Positions 24,877 to 34,034 are shown, counted from the stretch's first letter. The stretch: DNA of 62,835 nt from UMGS1601 sp900553335 (GCA_937920725.1 CALEUW010000038.1:1-62835); one strand, 5' to 3'. Numbers and translations are program-made. The notes: generated by a model not told the origin, from the letters alone.

Positions 24877-25646
24877 TTTCTTTTTTTCTCTCTCTTCAGA
24901 AACTCAGCTGCCAAGTCCTCGTATGCCTTTGTACCTTTGCATTTCGGGTTATAGTACATCACAGGCTCACCAAAGCTCGGAGCTTCCGAAAGTGCGATAT
25001 TTCGGGGAATTACCGTATCATACACCATTTTTCCGAAGTGCTTTTTGACCTCGTCAACAACTTGTCCCGTGAGGTTATACCGCTTTACATACATTGTAAA
25101 AAGTATTCCATTTATTTCGATTTTAGGATTATAGCTTTTCTTAACCTTTTTTATGGCTTCGTTAAGCTCCACCAATCCTTCAAGCGACAAAAACTCGCAT
25201 TGTATCGGAATCAAAACGCTGTCGCAAGCTGCAAGAGCGTTTATAGTAATTAAATCGAGGGTAGGGGGGCAGTCGATGAAAATATAATCGAAGTCATCTT
25301 TTACGCTTAAAACCTGCATTTTAAGACGAAGCGCCCTCCTTTCTGTTTCCATAAGCTCAACTGCCGCACCGGAAAGCGTCTGGGTTGCAGGAACTACGCA
25401 AACACCTCTGAAGTCGGTCGCAACGATCGCTTCGACAAGACGGCAGTTTCCCAAAACAGCCTCGTAAACCGTGTTTCTTATGCTTCGCTTTTCTATTCCA
25501 AAGCTTGTGGTTGTGTTGCCCTGCGGGTCGAAGTCCACAACCAAAACCTTCTTGCCTCTTTTGCCCAAAGCGGCGGCGAGATTAACACAGGTTGTCGATT
25601 TGCCGACACCGCCCTTCTGATTTGAAACTGCAATAATCTTTCCCAT
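24873..25646 (-). CDS. parA: Chromosome-partitioning ATPase ParA (Soj)
   Basis: ParA/Soj is the Walker-type ATPase partner of ParB and also a regulator of DnaA. The 257-residue protein has the deviant Walker A KGGVGKSTT (residues 10-18), Walker A' DFDPQGN, Walker B FIDCPPTL and the surface region NGILFTMY. Its length is standard. It is the first gene of the parA-GNAT-parB-serS-CPBP run. Two parS sites stand 127-180 bases upstream of its start. Confidence is very high. Confidence 0.96.
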   Translation of the reverse strand: MGKIIAVSNQKGGVGKSTTCVNLAAALGKRGKKVLVVDFDPQGNTTTSFGIEKRSIRNTVYEAVLGNCRLVEAIVATDFRGVCVVPATQTLSGAAVELMETERRALRLKMQVLSVKDDFDYIFIDCPPTLDLITINALAACDSVLIPIQCEFLSLEGLVELNEAIKKVKKSYNPKIEINGILFTMYVKRYNLTGQVVDEVKKHFGKMVYDTVIPRNIALSEAPSFGEPVMYYNPKCKGTKAYEDLAAEFLKREKKRN

Positions 25647-25772
25647 TTATGTAATCCTTTCAGGTCATTATAACTCGACGAACATTCATTGAATATATAC
25701 ATTATAACATATAAGCCGAATTTTTCAAGAGCAAAAGAAAAATGTTTCACGCAAAACTCCGTTTTATCGGAT

Positions 25773-25788
25773 TGTTCCACGTGAAACA
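25773..25788. promoter_or_regulatory. parS site 1
   Basis: TGTTCCACGTGAAACA matches the TGTTNCACGTGAAACA consensus bound by ParB. A related but degenerate stretch, TGTTTCACGCAAAACT, lies 30 bases to the left at 25743. Confidence 0.9.
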
Positions 25789-25810
25789 TTACAAGAAAAG
25801 AATATTAAAT

Positions 25811-25826
25811 TGTTCCACGTGAAACA
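25811..25826. promoter_or_regulatory. parS site 2
   Basis: A second identical TGTTCCACGTGAAACA stands 38 bases from the first, between parA and noc. Two closely spaced sites beside the par genes are typical of origin-proximal ParB loading zones. Confidence 0.9.
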
Positions 25827-25882
25827 TCGGGGGAGAGAGTAAAAAGATTCACGCAGACAATAAGCAGAATTCAGCAAACGCT

Positions 25883-26692
25883 TCAGGTTATAGGTATAGT
25901 TATCACATATTCGATTATATTGCCCTTTTGTTTTTTTGTTGCGTTTGCGTCAACTCCGGCGAGCTTCATGACCTCAACCGCTTTGTTGACCGTATTCATA
26001 AAAAGTCTAACATCTTTTAAAACAGGTGCTCTTTTTAAATAGGATTGCCTTGTTTTCGACTGACCAAGCATTGATTTCACAAGCTTGTCCGTTTTTTCAA
26101 CGTTAAGCCCCTGCTTATTTATTCGGTCGAGTACAAACAGTCGGTCCTGCTTGTGCTCAAGCTGAACAAGCGCTCTTGCGTGACGCTCGGTAAGTCCCAT
26201 AGCATTTATAAGTTTTCTTTCATCATCAGGAAGCTTTAAAAGCCTAAGCTTATTTGCAACAGTGGATTGTGCCATTCCTAGTCGAAGCGCCGCATCACCT
26301 TGTGTCATTCCGTAGATATTTACAAGATTATCAAGTGCTTCCGCTTCTTCAAAAAAGCTTAAATCCGAGCGCTCAATATTTTCAATCAGCGCCATAAGAG
26401 CTGAATTTCGCTCGCTTGTTTCAAACAAAATACAGGGAACAGACTGCAATCCTGCCATTTTTGCTGCCCTAAGCCGTCTTTCCCCCGAAATCAGTTCAAA
26501 ATCCTCTCCATGCTTTCTTACAGATAACGGCTGAATTATGCCATCTCTGGCGATGCTTTTTGCCAATGACGTAAGCTCGTCAATATTGAAATTCTTTCTG
26601 GGTTGTCCCGGATTCGGTCGGATTCGCCTGATCGAAATGTCCATAACCCTACGAACATCAGGTTCTTTTTTCTTTGTCATAAACCCTACCAT
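25883..26692 (-). CDS. noc: ParB-like nucleoid occlusion protein Noc
   Basis: Noc is a ParB paralogue that binds other DNA sites and membranes to keep division away from the chromosome. The roughly 269-residue protein has the CTPase motif GERRLRAAK, MALIENIERSDLSFFEEAEA, the helix-turn-helix MTQGDAALRLGMAQSTVANKLRLL and a C-terminal domain. It is distinct from the ParB at 23375-24286 and lies just upstream of parS and parA, downstream of rsmG, as in Bacillus. The start at 26692 is chosen for AAAGGACG upstream; the frame continues to 26716. Whether it binds parS or Noc boxes cannot be read here. Confidence 0.85.
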   Translation of the reverse strand: MVGFMTKKKEPDVRRVMDISIRRIRPNPGQPRKNFNIDELTSLAKSIARDGIIQPLSVRKHGEDFELISGERRLRAAKMAGLQSVPCILFETSERNSALMALIENIERSDLSFFEEAEALDNLVNIYGMTQGDAALRLGMAQSTVANKLRLLKLPDDERKLINAMGLTERHARALVQLEHKQDRLFVLDRINKQGLNVEKTDKLVKSMLGQSKTRQSYLKRAPVLKDVRLFMNTVNKAVEVMKLAGVDANATKKQKGNIIEYVITIPIT

Positions 26693-26722
26693 TTTTTGTC
26701 GTCCTTTCTTATGCACAAAAAA

Positions 26723-26752
26723 GTGCTATTCTCTGTAATTTAAGAATAGCAC
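26723..26752 (-). terminator. Terminator of the mnmE-mnmG-rsmG operon
   Basis: A perfect 10-bp stem (arms 26723-26732 and 26743-26752, loop CTGTAATTTA) is followed on the minus strand by TTTTTTG. It stands 68 bases after rsmG and 31 bases ahead of the noc start. Confidence 0.85.
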
Positions 26753-26819
26753 AAAATATTATCCGTTTCCATACTAAAATATCTGCACAAACCTGCCCTT
26801 TTCTACACCAATCGGTAAT

Positions 26820-27530
26820 TTACAAAGGTTTTTTAGTCATCACACCTTTGTTTCGGGGATATTTTGACGGAGTTTGCGATATTTTTTTGATTACTATAAG
26901 CGTTCTTGAATCTCCCGAGGGCAGGGAATATTCGCAAACCTTCTCAAGCTTTCCTCCAAGTGTTTTTATTGACGTGTAAGCCTCTTTGGCTTCCTCCGTT
27001 CCACGGCTACCCTTCAAGGCGATAAAATATCCTCCGATTTTTACAAACGGCATACAATATTCACAAAGCATAGGAAGATTTGCAACTGCTCTGGCTGTAG
27101 CAATATCAAATTTTTCTCTGTAATCGGGATCTTTTCCAAGCTCCTCCGCTCTTGCGTGAATACACTTTGCATCAAGAGAAAGCTCATCGGACAGCATCTT
27201 CAAAAAATTCACTCTCTTATTTAAAGAATCAACAAGTGTAAGAGCTATATCCTCCTTCACGATTTTTAAAGGACAAGACGGAAAGCCTGCACCCGTTCCA
27301 ACGTCTATTACGCTTGCGTTCTTTTTCAAAGAAAAATGCAAAAAGGGTAAAATGCTGTCTATAAAATGCTTCTCGGCTATATCCTCAGGGGCGGTAAGCG
27401 CTGTGAGATTTACCTTTTCGTTATATGATACGAGCATCTCGGCATATTTGTCAAATCTCCCAAACTGTCTGTCACTCACGGACACTCCGAGCATTTCAAG
27501 CTCTTCGGTAAAGTTCTTTTTATCTATCAT
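26820..27530 (-). CDS. rsmG: 16S rRNA (guanine-N7) methyltransferase RsmG
   Basis: RsmG methylates G527 (E. coli numbering) of 16S rRNA using S-adenosylmethionine; loss gives low-level streptomycin resistance. The 236-residue sequence has the SAM-binding motif VIDVGTGAGFPSCPLKI (about 75-91), VDSLNKRVNFLKM and ATARAVANLPMLCEY with the conserved Arg. It follows mnmG by 13 bases. The typical origin-neighbourhood order mnmE-mnmG-rsmG-noc is kept. It has a short C-terminal basic tail (YPRNKGVMTKKPL) as in Firmicutes. Confidence 0.96.
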   Translation of the reverse strand: MIDKKNFTEELEMLGVSVSDRQFGRFDKYAEMLVSYNEKVNLTALTAPEDIAEKHFIDSILPFLHFSLKKNASVIDVGTGAGFPSCPLKIVKEDIALTLVDSLNKRVNFLKMLSDELSLDAKCIHARAEELGKDPDYREKFDIATARAVANLPMLCEYCMPFVKIGGYFIALKGSRGTEEAKEAYTSIKTLGGKLEKVCEYSLPSGDSRTLIVIKKISQTPSKYPRNKGVMTKKPL

Positions 27531-27543
27531 AAAATCTCCTTAA

Positions 27544-29397
27544 CTATCTTTCGAGCCATATCAAAAGTACGGAAATATCCGCAGGATTAACACCCGAAAT
27601 ACGGCTTGCCTGACCTACGCTTACGGGCTTTATCTTATTAAGCTTTTCAGCAGCTTCAAGTCTTAGCCCTCTTATTTCAGAATAGTCGGTATCCCTTGGC
27701 AAAGCTCGCTTTTCAAGCTTTCTCATGCTCTCGATCTGCTCAAGCTGAATCTTTATGTACCCCTCGTATTTTATCGAAAGCTCAACCTGTTCCTTTACTT
27801 CATCTGAAAGCTCAGGACGGCACTCATCAAACGGTGCAAGTCCCTCATAGCTAAGCTGCGGACGCCTTATAAGCTGACTCAGCTTTGCGCCTGTCGAAAG
27901 CGGTTCAGTTCCTTTTGAAACAAGATATTCGTTTACCGCAGTCGGTGAAACATTGACCTTTTGAACACGTTTAATTTCCTTGTCTATCAGTCGTTTTTTC
28001 TCGCAAAGCTTTTCGTATCGGTCTTTTGAGATAAGTCCGACTTCATAGCCTATAGGCGTGAGCCGTTGATCGGCATTATCCTGTCTGAGAATCAAACGGT
28101 ATTCGCTTCTTGAAGTAAGCATTCTGTACGGATCGCTGCATCCCTTTGTTACAAGGTCATCTATAAGCGTTCCTATGTAAGAGCTTGCACGGTCGAGAAT
28201 TATCGGTTCTTTGCCTAAAACCTGTCTTGCGGCATTTATTCCGGCAACAAGCCCCTGTGCCGCCGCTTCTTCATATCCCGATGTTCCATTAAACTGACCC
28301 GCTCCGTAAAGGCCCTTTAGGTTTTTAAACTCAAGCGTTGCGTAAAGCTCGGTCGGATCACAGCAGTCATACTCTATCGCATAAGCGTTTCGCATAATTT
28401 CAACATTTTCAAGCCCCTTTATCGTTCTTAAAAACTTTATCTGAACATCTTCGGGAAGAGACGTTGACATTCCCTGCAAATAAAACTCTTCTGTGTCAAG
28501 TCCCATCGGCTCTATGAAAAGCTGATGCCTTGGTCTGTCGGAAAAACGCTTGATTTTGTCCTCGATAGACGGACAATATCTTGGACCGATTCCCTCAATC
28601 TGACCACCGTACATAGCCGATCGTTCAATATTTTCAAGTATTATTTCGTGAGTCTTTTCATTTGTATAACCGATATAACACGGAAGCGTATTTTTAAGCT
28701 CGCCTTTTGTTTCAAACGAAAACGGAGTGATTTTTTCATCTCCGTCCTGGCGCTCCAATCGGTCAAAATCAATCGAACGCCTGTGAACTCTTGCAGGAGT
28801 TCCCGTTTTAAACCGCCTTAGAGTAATACCATTTTGCTTAAGCGAATCAGAGAGAAAATTTGCAGGAAGCGTTGAATCAGGTCCGCTCTCGTAACTCGAT
28901 GAACCGACAAAAATTTTTCCTTTAAGATAAGTTCCCGAACAGATTATTACAGCTTTTGCTCCGTATTCGCTTAATAATCGGGTGCGAACTCCGCATACAC
29001 GTCCGTTTTCTGTCAAAATCTCTGTTACCTCTCCTTGTTTCAAGTCCAAAAGAGGTGTTTTCTCGACGACGTTTTTCATATATGCGTGGTATTTTACCCT
29101 GTCCGACTGAACTCTTAAGGAGTGTACGGCAGGACCTTTTCCTCTGTTGAGCATCCTGCTTTGCAGAAACGTTGCATCCGCTGCTTTTCCCATTTCGCCG
29201 CCTAAAGCATCGATCTCACGCACCAAATGTCCTTTTGCCGTACCTCCTATAGACGGATTACAGGGCATATTCGCCAAAGCATCTAAAGTGAGCGTAAAAA
29301 GCGCAGTTTTTGCGCCGAGTCTTGCACTCGCCAACGCTGCTTCGCAGCCTGCGTGTCCTGCTCCTACTACAATTACATCATAATTTTCAAGATACAT
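27544..29397 (-). CDS. mnmG: tRNA uridine-5-carboxymethylaminomethyl modification enzyme MnmG (GidA)
   Basis: MnmG works with MnmE to add the cmnm5 group to wobble U34 of several tRNAs. The protein of about 617 residues begins with the FAD Rossmann motif VVGAGHAGCEAALASARLGA, has SIGGTAKGHLVREIDALGG and the catalytic-region NRGKGPAVHSLR, and ends with the helical domain RISGVNPADISVLLIWL. The ATG at 29397 is preferred, with AGGTGG just upstream; a GTG at 29406 is the alternative. It lies directly after its partner mnmE. Confidence 0.96.
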   Translation of the reverse strand: MYLENYDVIVVGAGHAGCEAALASARLGAKTALFTLTLDALANMPCNPSIGGTAKGHLVREIDALGGEMGKAADATFLQSRMLNRGKGPAVHSLRVQSDRVKYHAYMKNVVEKTPLLDLKQGEVTEILTENGRVCGVRTRLLSEYGAKAVIICSGTYLKGKIFVGSSSYESGPDSTLPANFLSDSLKQNGITLRRFKTGTPARVHRRSIDFDRLERQDGDEKITPFSFETKGELKNTLPCYIGYTNEKTHEIILENIERSAMYGGQIEGIGPRYCPSIEDKIKRFSDRPRHQLFIEPMGLDTEEFYLQGMSTSLPEDVQIKFLRTIKGLENVEIMRNAYAIEYDCCDPTELYATLEFKNLKGLYGAGQFNGTSGYEEAAAQGLVAGINAARQVLGKEPIILDRASSYIGTLIDDLVTKGCSDPYRMLTSRSEYRLILRQDNADQRLTPIGYEVGLISKDRYEKLCEKKRLIDKEIKRVQKVNVSPTAVNEYLVSKGTEPLSTGAKLSQLIRRPQLSYEGLAPFDECRPELSDEVKEQVELSIKYEGYIKIQLEQIESMRKLEKRALPRDTDYSEIRGLRLEAAEKLNKIKPVSVGQASRISGVNPADISVLLIWLER

Positions 29398-29406
29398 CTG
29401 CGCCAC

Positions 29407-30762
29407 CTACTTTCCAACGCAAAATCTGGAGAAAACTTCATCTACAACCGCTTCTGACGCCTTTTCTCCCGTAAGCTCCAAAAGATATGAAAGCGCCTCT
29501 TCTATCATAACCGTAACAGCGTCAAGCGTTTCACCCATCCTAACAGCCGAAATAGCATTTTTTAGATAAGCACAAGCTTTTTCCGCGCAATTTTTCTGTC
29601 TTTGAGAAGCGAAAAAATTCTCCTGAGAAGAAAAGCTATCTGCACCCAAAACCTTTAGGACTGATTCTTTTAACTCATCAAGCCCTCTTTGCTCTGCGAC
29701 TGATATTTCAACTACTTCAAATCTGTCAAAGCTATCCTTTGTTATCTTTGATTCAAGGTCAATTTTATTTAAAACGACAAGCGTATTTTTCGGATTTATC
29801 TCATCCAGTATTTTTTTATCGTCCTCGTTTAAAACCCTTGAAGCGTCAAACACAGCTATTACAAGCCTTGCGCCCTCCAGCTTCTTTCTAGCTAAATTAA
29901 CTCCCAAATTTTCGACCGTATCACTGGTTTCTCTTATTCCTGCCGTATCACAAAGGCGAAGCGTTATATCCCCCACACGAGCCGATTCTTCTATAACATC
30001 ACGGGTCGTACCCTCTATATCCGTTACAATCGAACGGTCGAATCCTAAAAGGATGTTCATAAGAGATGATTTTCCAACATTAGGGCTTCCGACAATGGCA
30101 GTTTCAACACCCTCTTTAAAAATAATTCCGTCGTCATAGCTTTTAATAAGAGCCTTAAGCTCTCCAAGTGCTTCCGAAACGGTTTTCTCTATTGCCGTAA
30201 GTTCTACGTCCGGCAGATCCTCCTCCGGATAATCGACCCATGCGGCAAGGGAACCGAGCAGCGACACAAGGCTTTCCCGAACCTTAGTTATCTTTTTGAA
30301 AACTGCTCCCTCTCTCATATTATTAGCAGAATACAGCGCTCTTTCCCCCTCTGAGGAAATAATATCCATAACAGCTTCTGCCTGTGTAAGACTAAGCTTT
30401 CCGTTTAAAAATGCCCTTTTAGTAAACTCTCCCGGTGCGGCCGGCTCTGCACCGCTGCTTATTAAAATCTCCAATATTTTCTTTGTAACAAAAATGCCGC
30501 CGTGACAGGATATTTCAACCGTATCCTCTCCCGTATAGCTTTTCGGAGAGCGAAAAACCGTTAGCAAAACATCGTCTACCGTCTTCTCTCCGTCACATAT
30601 TTTCCCATAAGCGCAGGTATGTCCCGTCATATGTGATGCTTGTTTTTCTGAAAACGAGCGAAAAACCTTGTCAGCAATTCTTATTGCCTCATCTCCGCTC
30701 ATTCTTATAAGAGAAATTGCGCCCTCGGAAAGGGGAGTAGATATTGCACAAATCGTTTTCAT
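29407..30762 (-). CDS. mnmE: tRNA modification GTPase MnmE (TrmE)
   Basis: MnmE is the GTPase partner of MnmG and binds a one-carbon folate in its N-terminal domain. The 451-residue protein has the N-terminal domain (1-115), the G domain with GSPNVGKSSL, DIEGTTRD, DTAGIRET and NKID, and the C-terminal end FCVGK carrying the conserved Cys. It overlaps nothing and is followed by mnmG after an untranslated stretch of about ten bases. No clear promoter was seen in the 120 bases upstream. Confidence 0.96.
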   Translation of the reverse strand: MKTICAISTPLSEGAISLIRMSGDEAIRIADKVFRSFSEKQASHMTGHTCAYGKICDGEKTVDDVLLTVFRSPKSYTGEDTVEISCHGGIFVTKKILEILISSGAEPAAPGEFTKRAFLNGKLSLTQAEAVMDIISSEGERALYSANNMREGAVFKKITKVRESLVSLLGSLAAWVDYPEEDLPDVELTAIEKTVSEALGELKALIKSYDDGIIFKEGVETAIVGSPNVGKSSLMNILLGFDRSIVTDIEGTTRDVIEESARVGDITLRLCDTAGIRETSDTVENLGVNLARKKLEGARLVIAVFDASRVLNEDDKKILDEINPKNTLVVLNKIDLESKITKDSFDRFEVVEISVAEQRGLDELKESVLKVLGADSFSSQENFFASQRQKNCAEKACAYLKNAISAVRMGETLDAVTVMIEEALSYLLELTGEKASEAVVDEVFSRFCVGK

Positions 30763-30856
30763 ACTTTCCTCCGTATTTTAATTGACCAGGTCTTATAGTT
30801 CGTTGTTTTTGGTAAGTATTGTGTCAGCCATTAAGAAGTCTGTACAAATACAAAGG

Positions 30857-30880
30857 GTGCAGCTTATTTGCCACACCCAT
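30857..30880 (-). terminator. Weak terminator after jag
   Basis: GGGTG and CACCC arms with a two-base internal mismatch enclose a short inner GC stem; on the minus strand it is followed by CTTTGTATTT. It probably slows or ends transcription between jag and mnmE. Confidence 0.45.
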
Positions 30881-30885
30881 AAAAA

Positions 30886-31668
30886 TTAAAGATCAATCTT
30901 TGTGTAAAGTCCTGAACCGAGATTGTCCTCCGGCTTTGGCTTTTTATATTCCTTTTCAAACGAGCTTACGATATCATAACCCTTTTGTCTGTTTCTTCCC
31001 TGTCTGTTCTGATTATTTCTTCTGTTAAATCCACCCTTTGAGCGTGGTTTTCTCTCAGTAGATGTAATAATTACTTTTCTGTAAGGCTCTTCTCCCTTTG
31101 AATGAGAAGTAACTCCTTCTATATCCGTAACAGTAGCATGAATAATTCTTCTCTCATAAGGATTCATCGGCTCAAGAGCAGACGATCTTCCGCTTCTCTT
31201 AACACCTGCTGCGATCTTTTTTGCAAGCTCCTCAAGCTGTTGTTTTCTTCTCTCACGAAAGCCGTTGCAATCTGTCGAAATTCTGAAATACTCTCTGTCG
31301 ATTCTATTGCAAACGAGAGATGAGAGATACTGCAATGAATCCAAAACCTCTCCTCTTCTTCCGATCGACTCCTCAACACCATCACCCGAAATCTCAAGAG
31401 CTGCTCCTTTTTCGATTTTTGTTATCTCAACATGAACGTTTTCACATTCCATTTTTTCAAATACATTTTTTATATAGCTTGCAGCAAGCTGAGCCTTTGA
31501 CGTTTCATATTCTGCCTCTACCTCAGCCTCTTCCTTAACTTTTCCGAAAAGCGACTTTTTAGGTTCTTTTAAAACTGTAAAAGTAATTTTTTCTTCATCA
31601 ACACCGAATTCCTCAACAGCTTGTTTTTTTGCAAGCTCAACACTTTCTGCAATAAATATCTTTTTCAT
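30886..31668 (-). CDS. jag: RNA-binding protein KhpB (Jag)
   Basis: Jag/KhpB is a cytoplasmic RNA-binding protein linked to cell shape and wall synthesis. The 260-residue protein has a Jag_N domain (1-50, FIAESVELAKKQAVEEFG), a KH domain (about 80-150, IGRRGEVLDSLQYLSSLV) and an R3H domain (about 155-215, PMNPYERRIIHATV), followed by a basic tail GRNRQKGY. It is 18 bases downstream of yidC, its usual neighbour. The linker between Jag_N and KH is short compared with streptococcal forms. Confidence 0.95.
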   Translation of the reverse strand: MKKIFIAESVELAKKQAVEEFGVDEEKITFTVLKEPKKSLFGKVKEEAEVEAEYETSKAQLAASYIKNVFEKMECENVHVEITKIEKGAALEISGDGVEESIGRRGEVLDSLQYLSSLVCNRIDREYFRISTDCNGFRERRKQQLEELAKKIAAGVKRSGRSSALEPMNPYERRIIHATVTDIEGVTSHSKGEEPYRKVIITSTERKPRSKGGFNRRNNQNRQGRNRQKGYDIVSSFEKEYKKPKPEDNLGSGLYTKIDL

Positions 31669-31685
31669 TTTTAAACTCCCTTTTA

Positions 31686-33026
31686 TTAATTATCTAAATA
31701 TTCGTCACCGTATTTTTCAGCCATTCTTTTTCTCGCCTCTGCGATTCGCTGACGGTCAAACGCCTTTTTTTCTTCCTTGCTCATCTTTTTCTCGTTGCCG
31801 TTTTCATCTAAAACAACAGCACGAGATCCGTTTGTATTGGGAATGTTCCCTCCCTGTGCTGCGAGAGCCCTTTCATACATACTCGGACGCTTTTTCTTTT
31901 TCGTATTCTTTGCTTCCATTTCCGCAACCTTTTCAGGCGTGTAAATTTTATTAAGAATAACCGTCTGAATAAGAGAATATACAGCCGATAAGGTCCAATA
32001 AAGACCAAGACCTGCCGGGAAGCTGAACGAGATCCAAAATGAGAAAAGCGGCATTATATAAAGCATTGCATTCATGCCCATTCCCATCTTATTCGCACCC
32101 GGATTATTCTTTCTCTGGAAATACTGAGAAATAATTGTAAGTGCAAGCTGAGAAATAAGCGATAAAATAGGAATTATAAGATAAAATGATTTCCAGCTCG
32201 GCATTACACTTAAAGGAATACCGAAGAATGTGTAGTCAACTTCCTTTAAATCATTTGAGAAGCCGTCATAAACTACATCAAACATCTCTCCGTATCCGGC
32301 ATGTTGAATCTGGAACAGCAAAAGCTGCGGACGCTGATAAAGCTTTTCGGAAACTATTGAGCTGTCTGTTATTTTCTTTGCAAAATCCTTATCGTCAGGA
32401 TAAATCTCCGCAAATACCTTTTGCGCTCTCTCTACCTCTTTTTCTGAAACATCGCTCTTTGAAATTTTAACGTCGTTTATCTTGTTGTCGCCGTCCTCAA
32501 GAGTTTTTGCAGTAAATATCTTTTCGATTTCTTTATCTGTAAGCTGAGAGTAGCTTTTTCCTTCCATTTTGTCAGCAAAGATTATAACGTCTGAAACAAG
32601 ATTCTCCGCTTCCTCTATAGTAGAATTTGATGTTGAAAACAAACTGAACTTGCTGTCACCTATATTCGATATATAATTTAAAGGTTGATATACAACTCCG
32701 ATTACTCCAAAAAGTATTACCATTGTAATTACCATCGGCAGACAGCTTCCCATCGGGTTTACACCCTCTTCAGAATAGAGCTTCATAGTTTCTTCCTGAA
32801 GTTTTTGCTTGTTATTTGCATACTGCTTCTGAAGCTGTTTCAGTTTAGGACTGAATTTAGCCATTTTCGCCGTGCTTTTTTGTTGTTTTATCTGCGTAGG
32901 AACTGTTATAAGCTTTACTATAAGCGTAAAAATAATAAGCGCAATAGCATAGTTATTATTACAAATCCAATAGCATAATTTCATAAGATAGCCGAGTAAC
33001 GGCGTTATTACAGGTATATTCCACAT
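31686..33026 (-). CDS. yidC: Membrane protein insertase YidC (Oxa1 family)
   Basis: YidC inserts membrane proteins alone or with SecYEG. The 446-residue protein has the first helix region LMKLCYWIC, the conserved TM stretch ALIIFTLIVKLITVPTQIKQ with the hydrophilic-groove Lys, the basic cytoplasmic loop SPKLKQLQKQYANNKQK and later TM segments LALTIISQY and LGLYWTLSAVYSL. It has a larger external insert (about 125-265) than Bacillus SpoIIIJ, and a long charged C-terminal tail. No lipobox Cys is present at the start. It lies 49 bases after yidD. Confidence 0.95.
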   Translation of the reverse strand: MWNIPVITPLLGYLMKLCYWICNNNYAIALIIFTLIVKLITVPTQIKQQKSTAKMAKFSPKLKQLQKQYANNKQKLQEETMKLYSEEGVNPMGSCLPMVITMVILFGVIGVVYQPLNYISNIGDSKFSLFSTSNSTIEEAENLVSDVIIFADKMEGKSYSQLTDKEIEKIFTAKTLEDGDNKINDVKISKSDVSEKEVERAQKVFAEIYPDDKDFAKKITDSSIVSEKLYQRPQLLLFQIQHAGYGEMFDVVYDGFSNDLKEVDYTFFGIPLSVMPSWKSFYLIIPILSLISQLALTIISQYFQRKNNPGANKMGMGMNAMLYIMPLFSFWISFSFPAGLGLYWTLSAVYSLIQTVILNKIYTPEKVAEMEAKNTKKKKRPSMYERALAAQGGNIPNTNGSRAVVLDENGNEKKMSKEEKKAFDRQRIAEARKRMAEKYGDEYLDN

Positions 33027-33075
33027 AGGCGATTCTCCTTTTTAAGTCTTATCACTTTTGATCCTAATTAAAAAT

Positions 33076-33321
33076 CTAAGAAAGATTCTTTTTTCTTTTA
33101 AGAGTAAATTTTTCGGGAACGGGATCTATTCCGCCGTTAGACCAAGGATTGCATCTCAAAAGTCTCCATGCTGATAAAATAAATCCTTTAATAAAACCGT
33201 GCTTTTTAAATGCTGCAGCAGCATACTCCGAACAGGTCGGATAATATTTACATCTTGCAGGAAAAAGGGGAGAAATTATTCTCTTATATAATTTTATAAG
33301 AGCAATAAACAAGTATTTCAT
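33076..33321 (-). CDS. yidD: Membrane protein insertion efficiency factor YidD
   Basis: YidD is a small protein at the inner face of the membrane that aids YidC. The 81-residue sequence has the whole family pattern: LIKLYKRIISPLFPARCKYYPTCSEYA with the conserved CKYYPTCS, then GFILSAWRLLRCNPWSNGGIDPVP. The stop of rnpA overlaps its start by four bases, so it is translationally coupled. Confidence 0.96.
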   Translation of the reverse strand: MKYLFIALIKLYKRIISPLFPARCKYYPTCSEYAAAAFKKHGFIKGFILSAWRLLRCNPWSNGGIDPVPEKFTLKRKKNLS

Positions 33322-33677
33322 TTTTTTATACCCTTTTTGCTTTCATTTCGGCGCATATCATTTAAAAGCCGATTCATAAAAAAGCATTTAATATCGGACG
33401 ATTTTTTATCAACAATTTTGTTTCTTGCAACCACTACCAAGTCATATCCAAGAGGAATATACTGCTCACACTCTCTGTACGCCGCACGAATAATCCTTTT
33501 CGCACGGTTTCTGATAACTGCGTTTCCCAGCTTTTTCGGAGTAGTTATTCCGAGCTTGTTATACGGCGAGGAATTCTTAATGTAATAAACACAGACATTA
33601 TCATCAACGCAATAACGTCCCTTTTTATAAGCTCTTGAAAATTCCTTGTTTGTTTTTATAACATCGGTAAAAAGCAT
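33318..33677 (-). CDS. rnpA: Ribonuclease P protein component
   Basis: RnpA is the protein subunit of RNase P, which matures tRNA 5' ends. The 119-residue basic protein has the signature RNR-type motif NAVIRNRAKRIIRAAYRE (about 51-68), and the strands NVCVYYI and YDLVVVARN. It is coupled to yidD and lies after rpmH across an attenuator hairpin. Confidence 0.96.
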   Translation of the reverse strand: MLFTDVIKTNKEFSRAYKKGRYCVDDNVCVYYIKNSSPYNKLGITTPKKLGNAVIRNRAKRIIRAAYRECEQYIPLGYDLVVVARNKIVDKKSSDIKCFFMNRLLNDMRRNESKKGIKK

Positions 33678-33694
33678 TTTTTCCTCTCAAAAAA

Positions 33695-33742
33695 TAAAAA
33701 GACCACATCTATTACTTTCTAATTCAAGTAGTAGAAGCGGTC
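33695..33742 (-). terminator. rpmH-rnpA attenuator hairpin
   Basis: A 17-bp imperfect stem with wobble pairs (arms 33701-33717 and 33726-33742) is followed on the minus strand by TTTTTATTTTTTG. It stands between rpmH and rnpA and would keep the ribosomal protein in excess over the RNase P protein. Confidence 0.8.
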
Positions 33743-33748
33743 AGCGAA

Positions 33749-33883
33749 TTAGTAGCTTAATTTTTTTCTTCCCTTAAGTCTTCTGCGGGCTAAAATCTTG
33801 CGTCCGTTTGATGTGGACATTCTCTTGCGGAAGCCGTGAACTTTCTGTCTTTGTCTTTTTTTCGGCTGATATGTTCTTTTCAT
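33749..33883 (-). CDS. rpmH: 50S ribosomal protein L34
   Basis: This gene of 44 codons encodes a protein beginning MKRTYQPKKRQRQKVHGF, then RKRMSTSNGRKILARRRLKG, the standard L34 sequence. GGGAGG lies upstream of ATG. L34 is the classic first gene to the left of the origin. Confidence is very high. Confidence 0.97.
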   Translation of the reverse strand: MKRTYQPKKRQRQKVHGFRKRMSTSNGRKILARRRLKGRKKLSY

Positions 33884-34004
33884 TACGGATTTCCTCCCTT
33901 CACAGAGTTTTGATTATGAAAAGCATTAGTTTAAATAAACTCTTGCGTTTTATCCCAACTCATTTTTAGTCGTTATTTTAAGGCAATATGCCTTGCAGAA
34001 AAAT

Positions 34005-34034
34005 ATTATATAATAAATAATAGCGGTTTGTCAA
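34005..34034 (-). promoter_or_regulatory. rpmH promoter
   Basis: TTGACA (34034-34029), 18 bases, TATAAT (34010-34005) on the minus strand. It gives a leader of about 115 bases. Confidence 0.75.
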
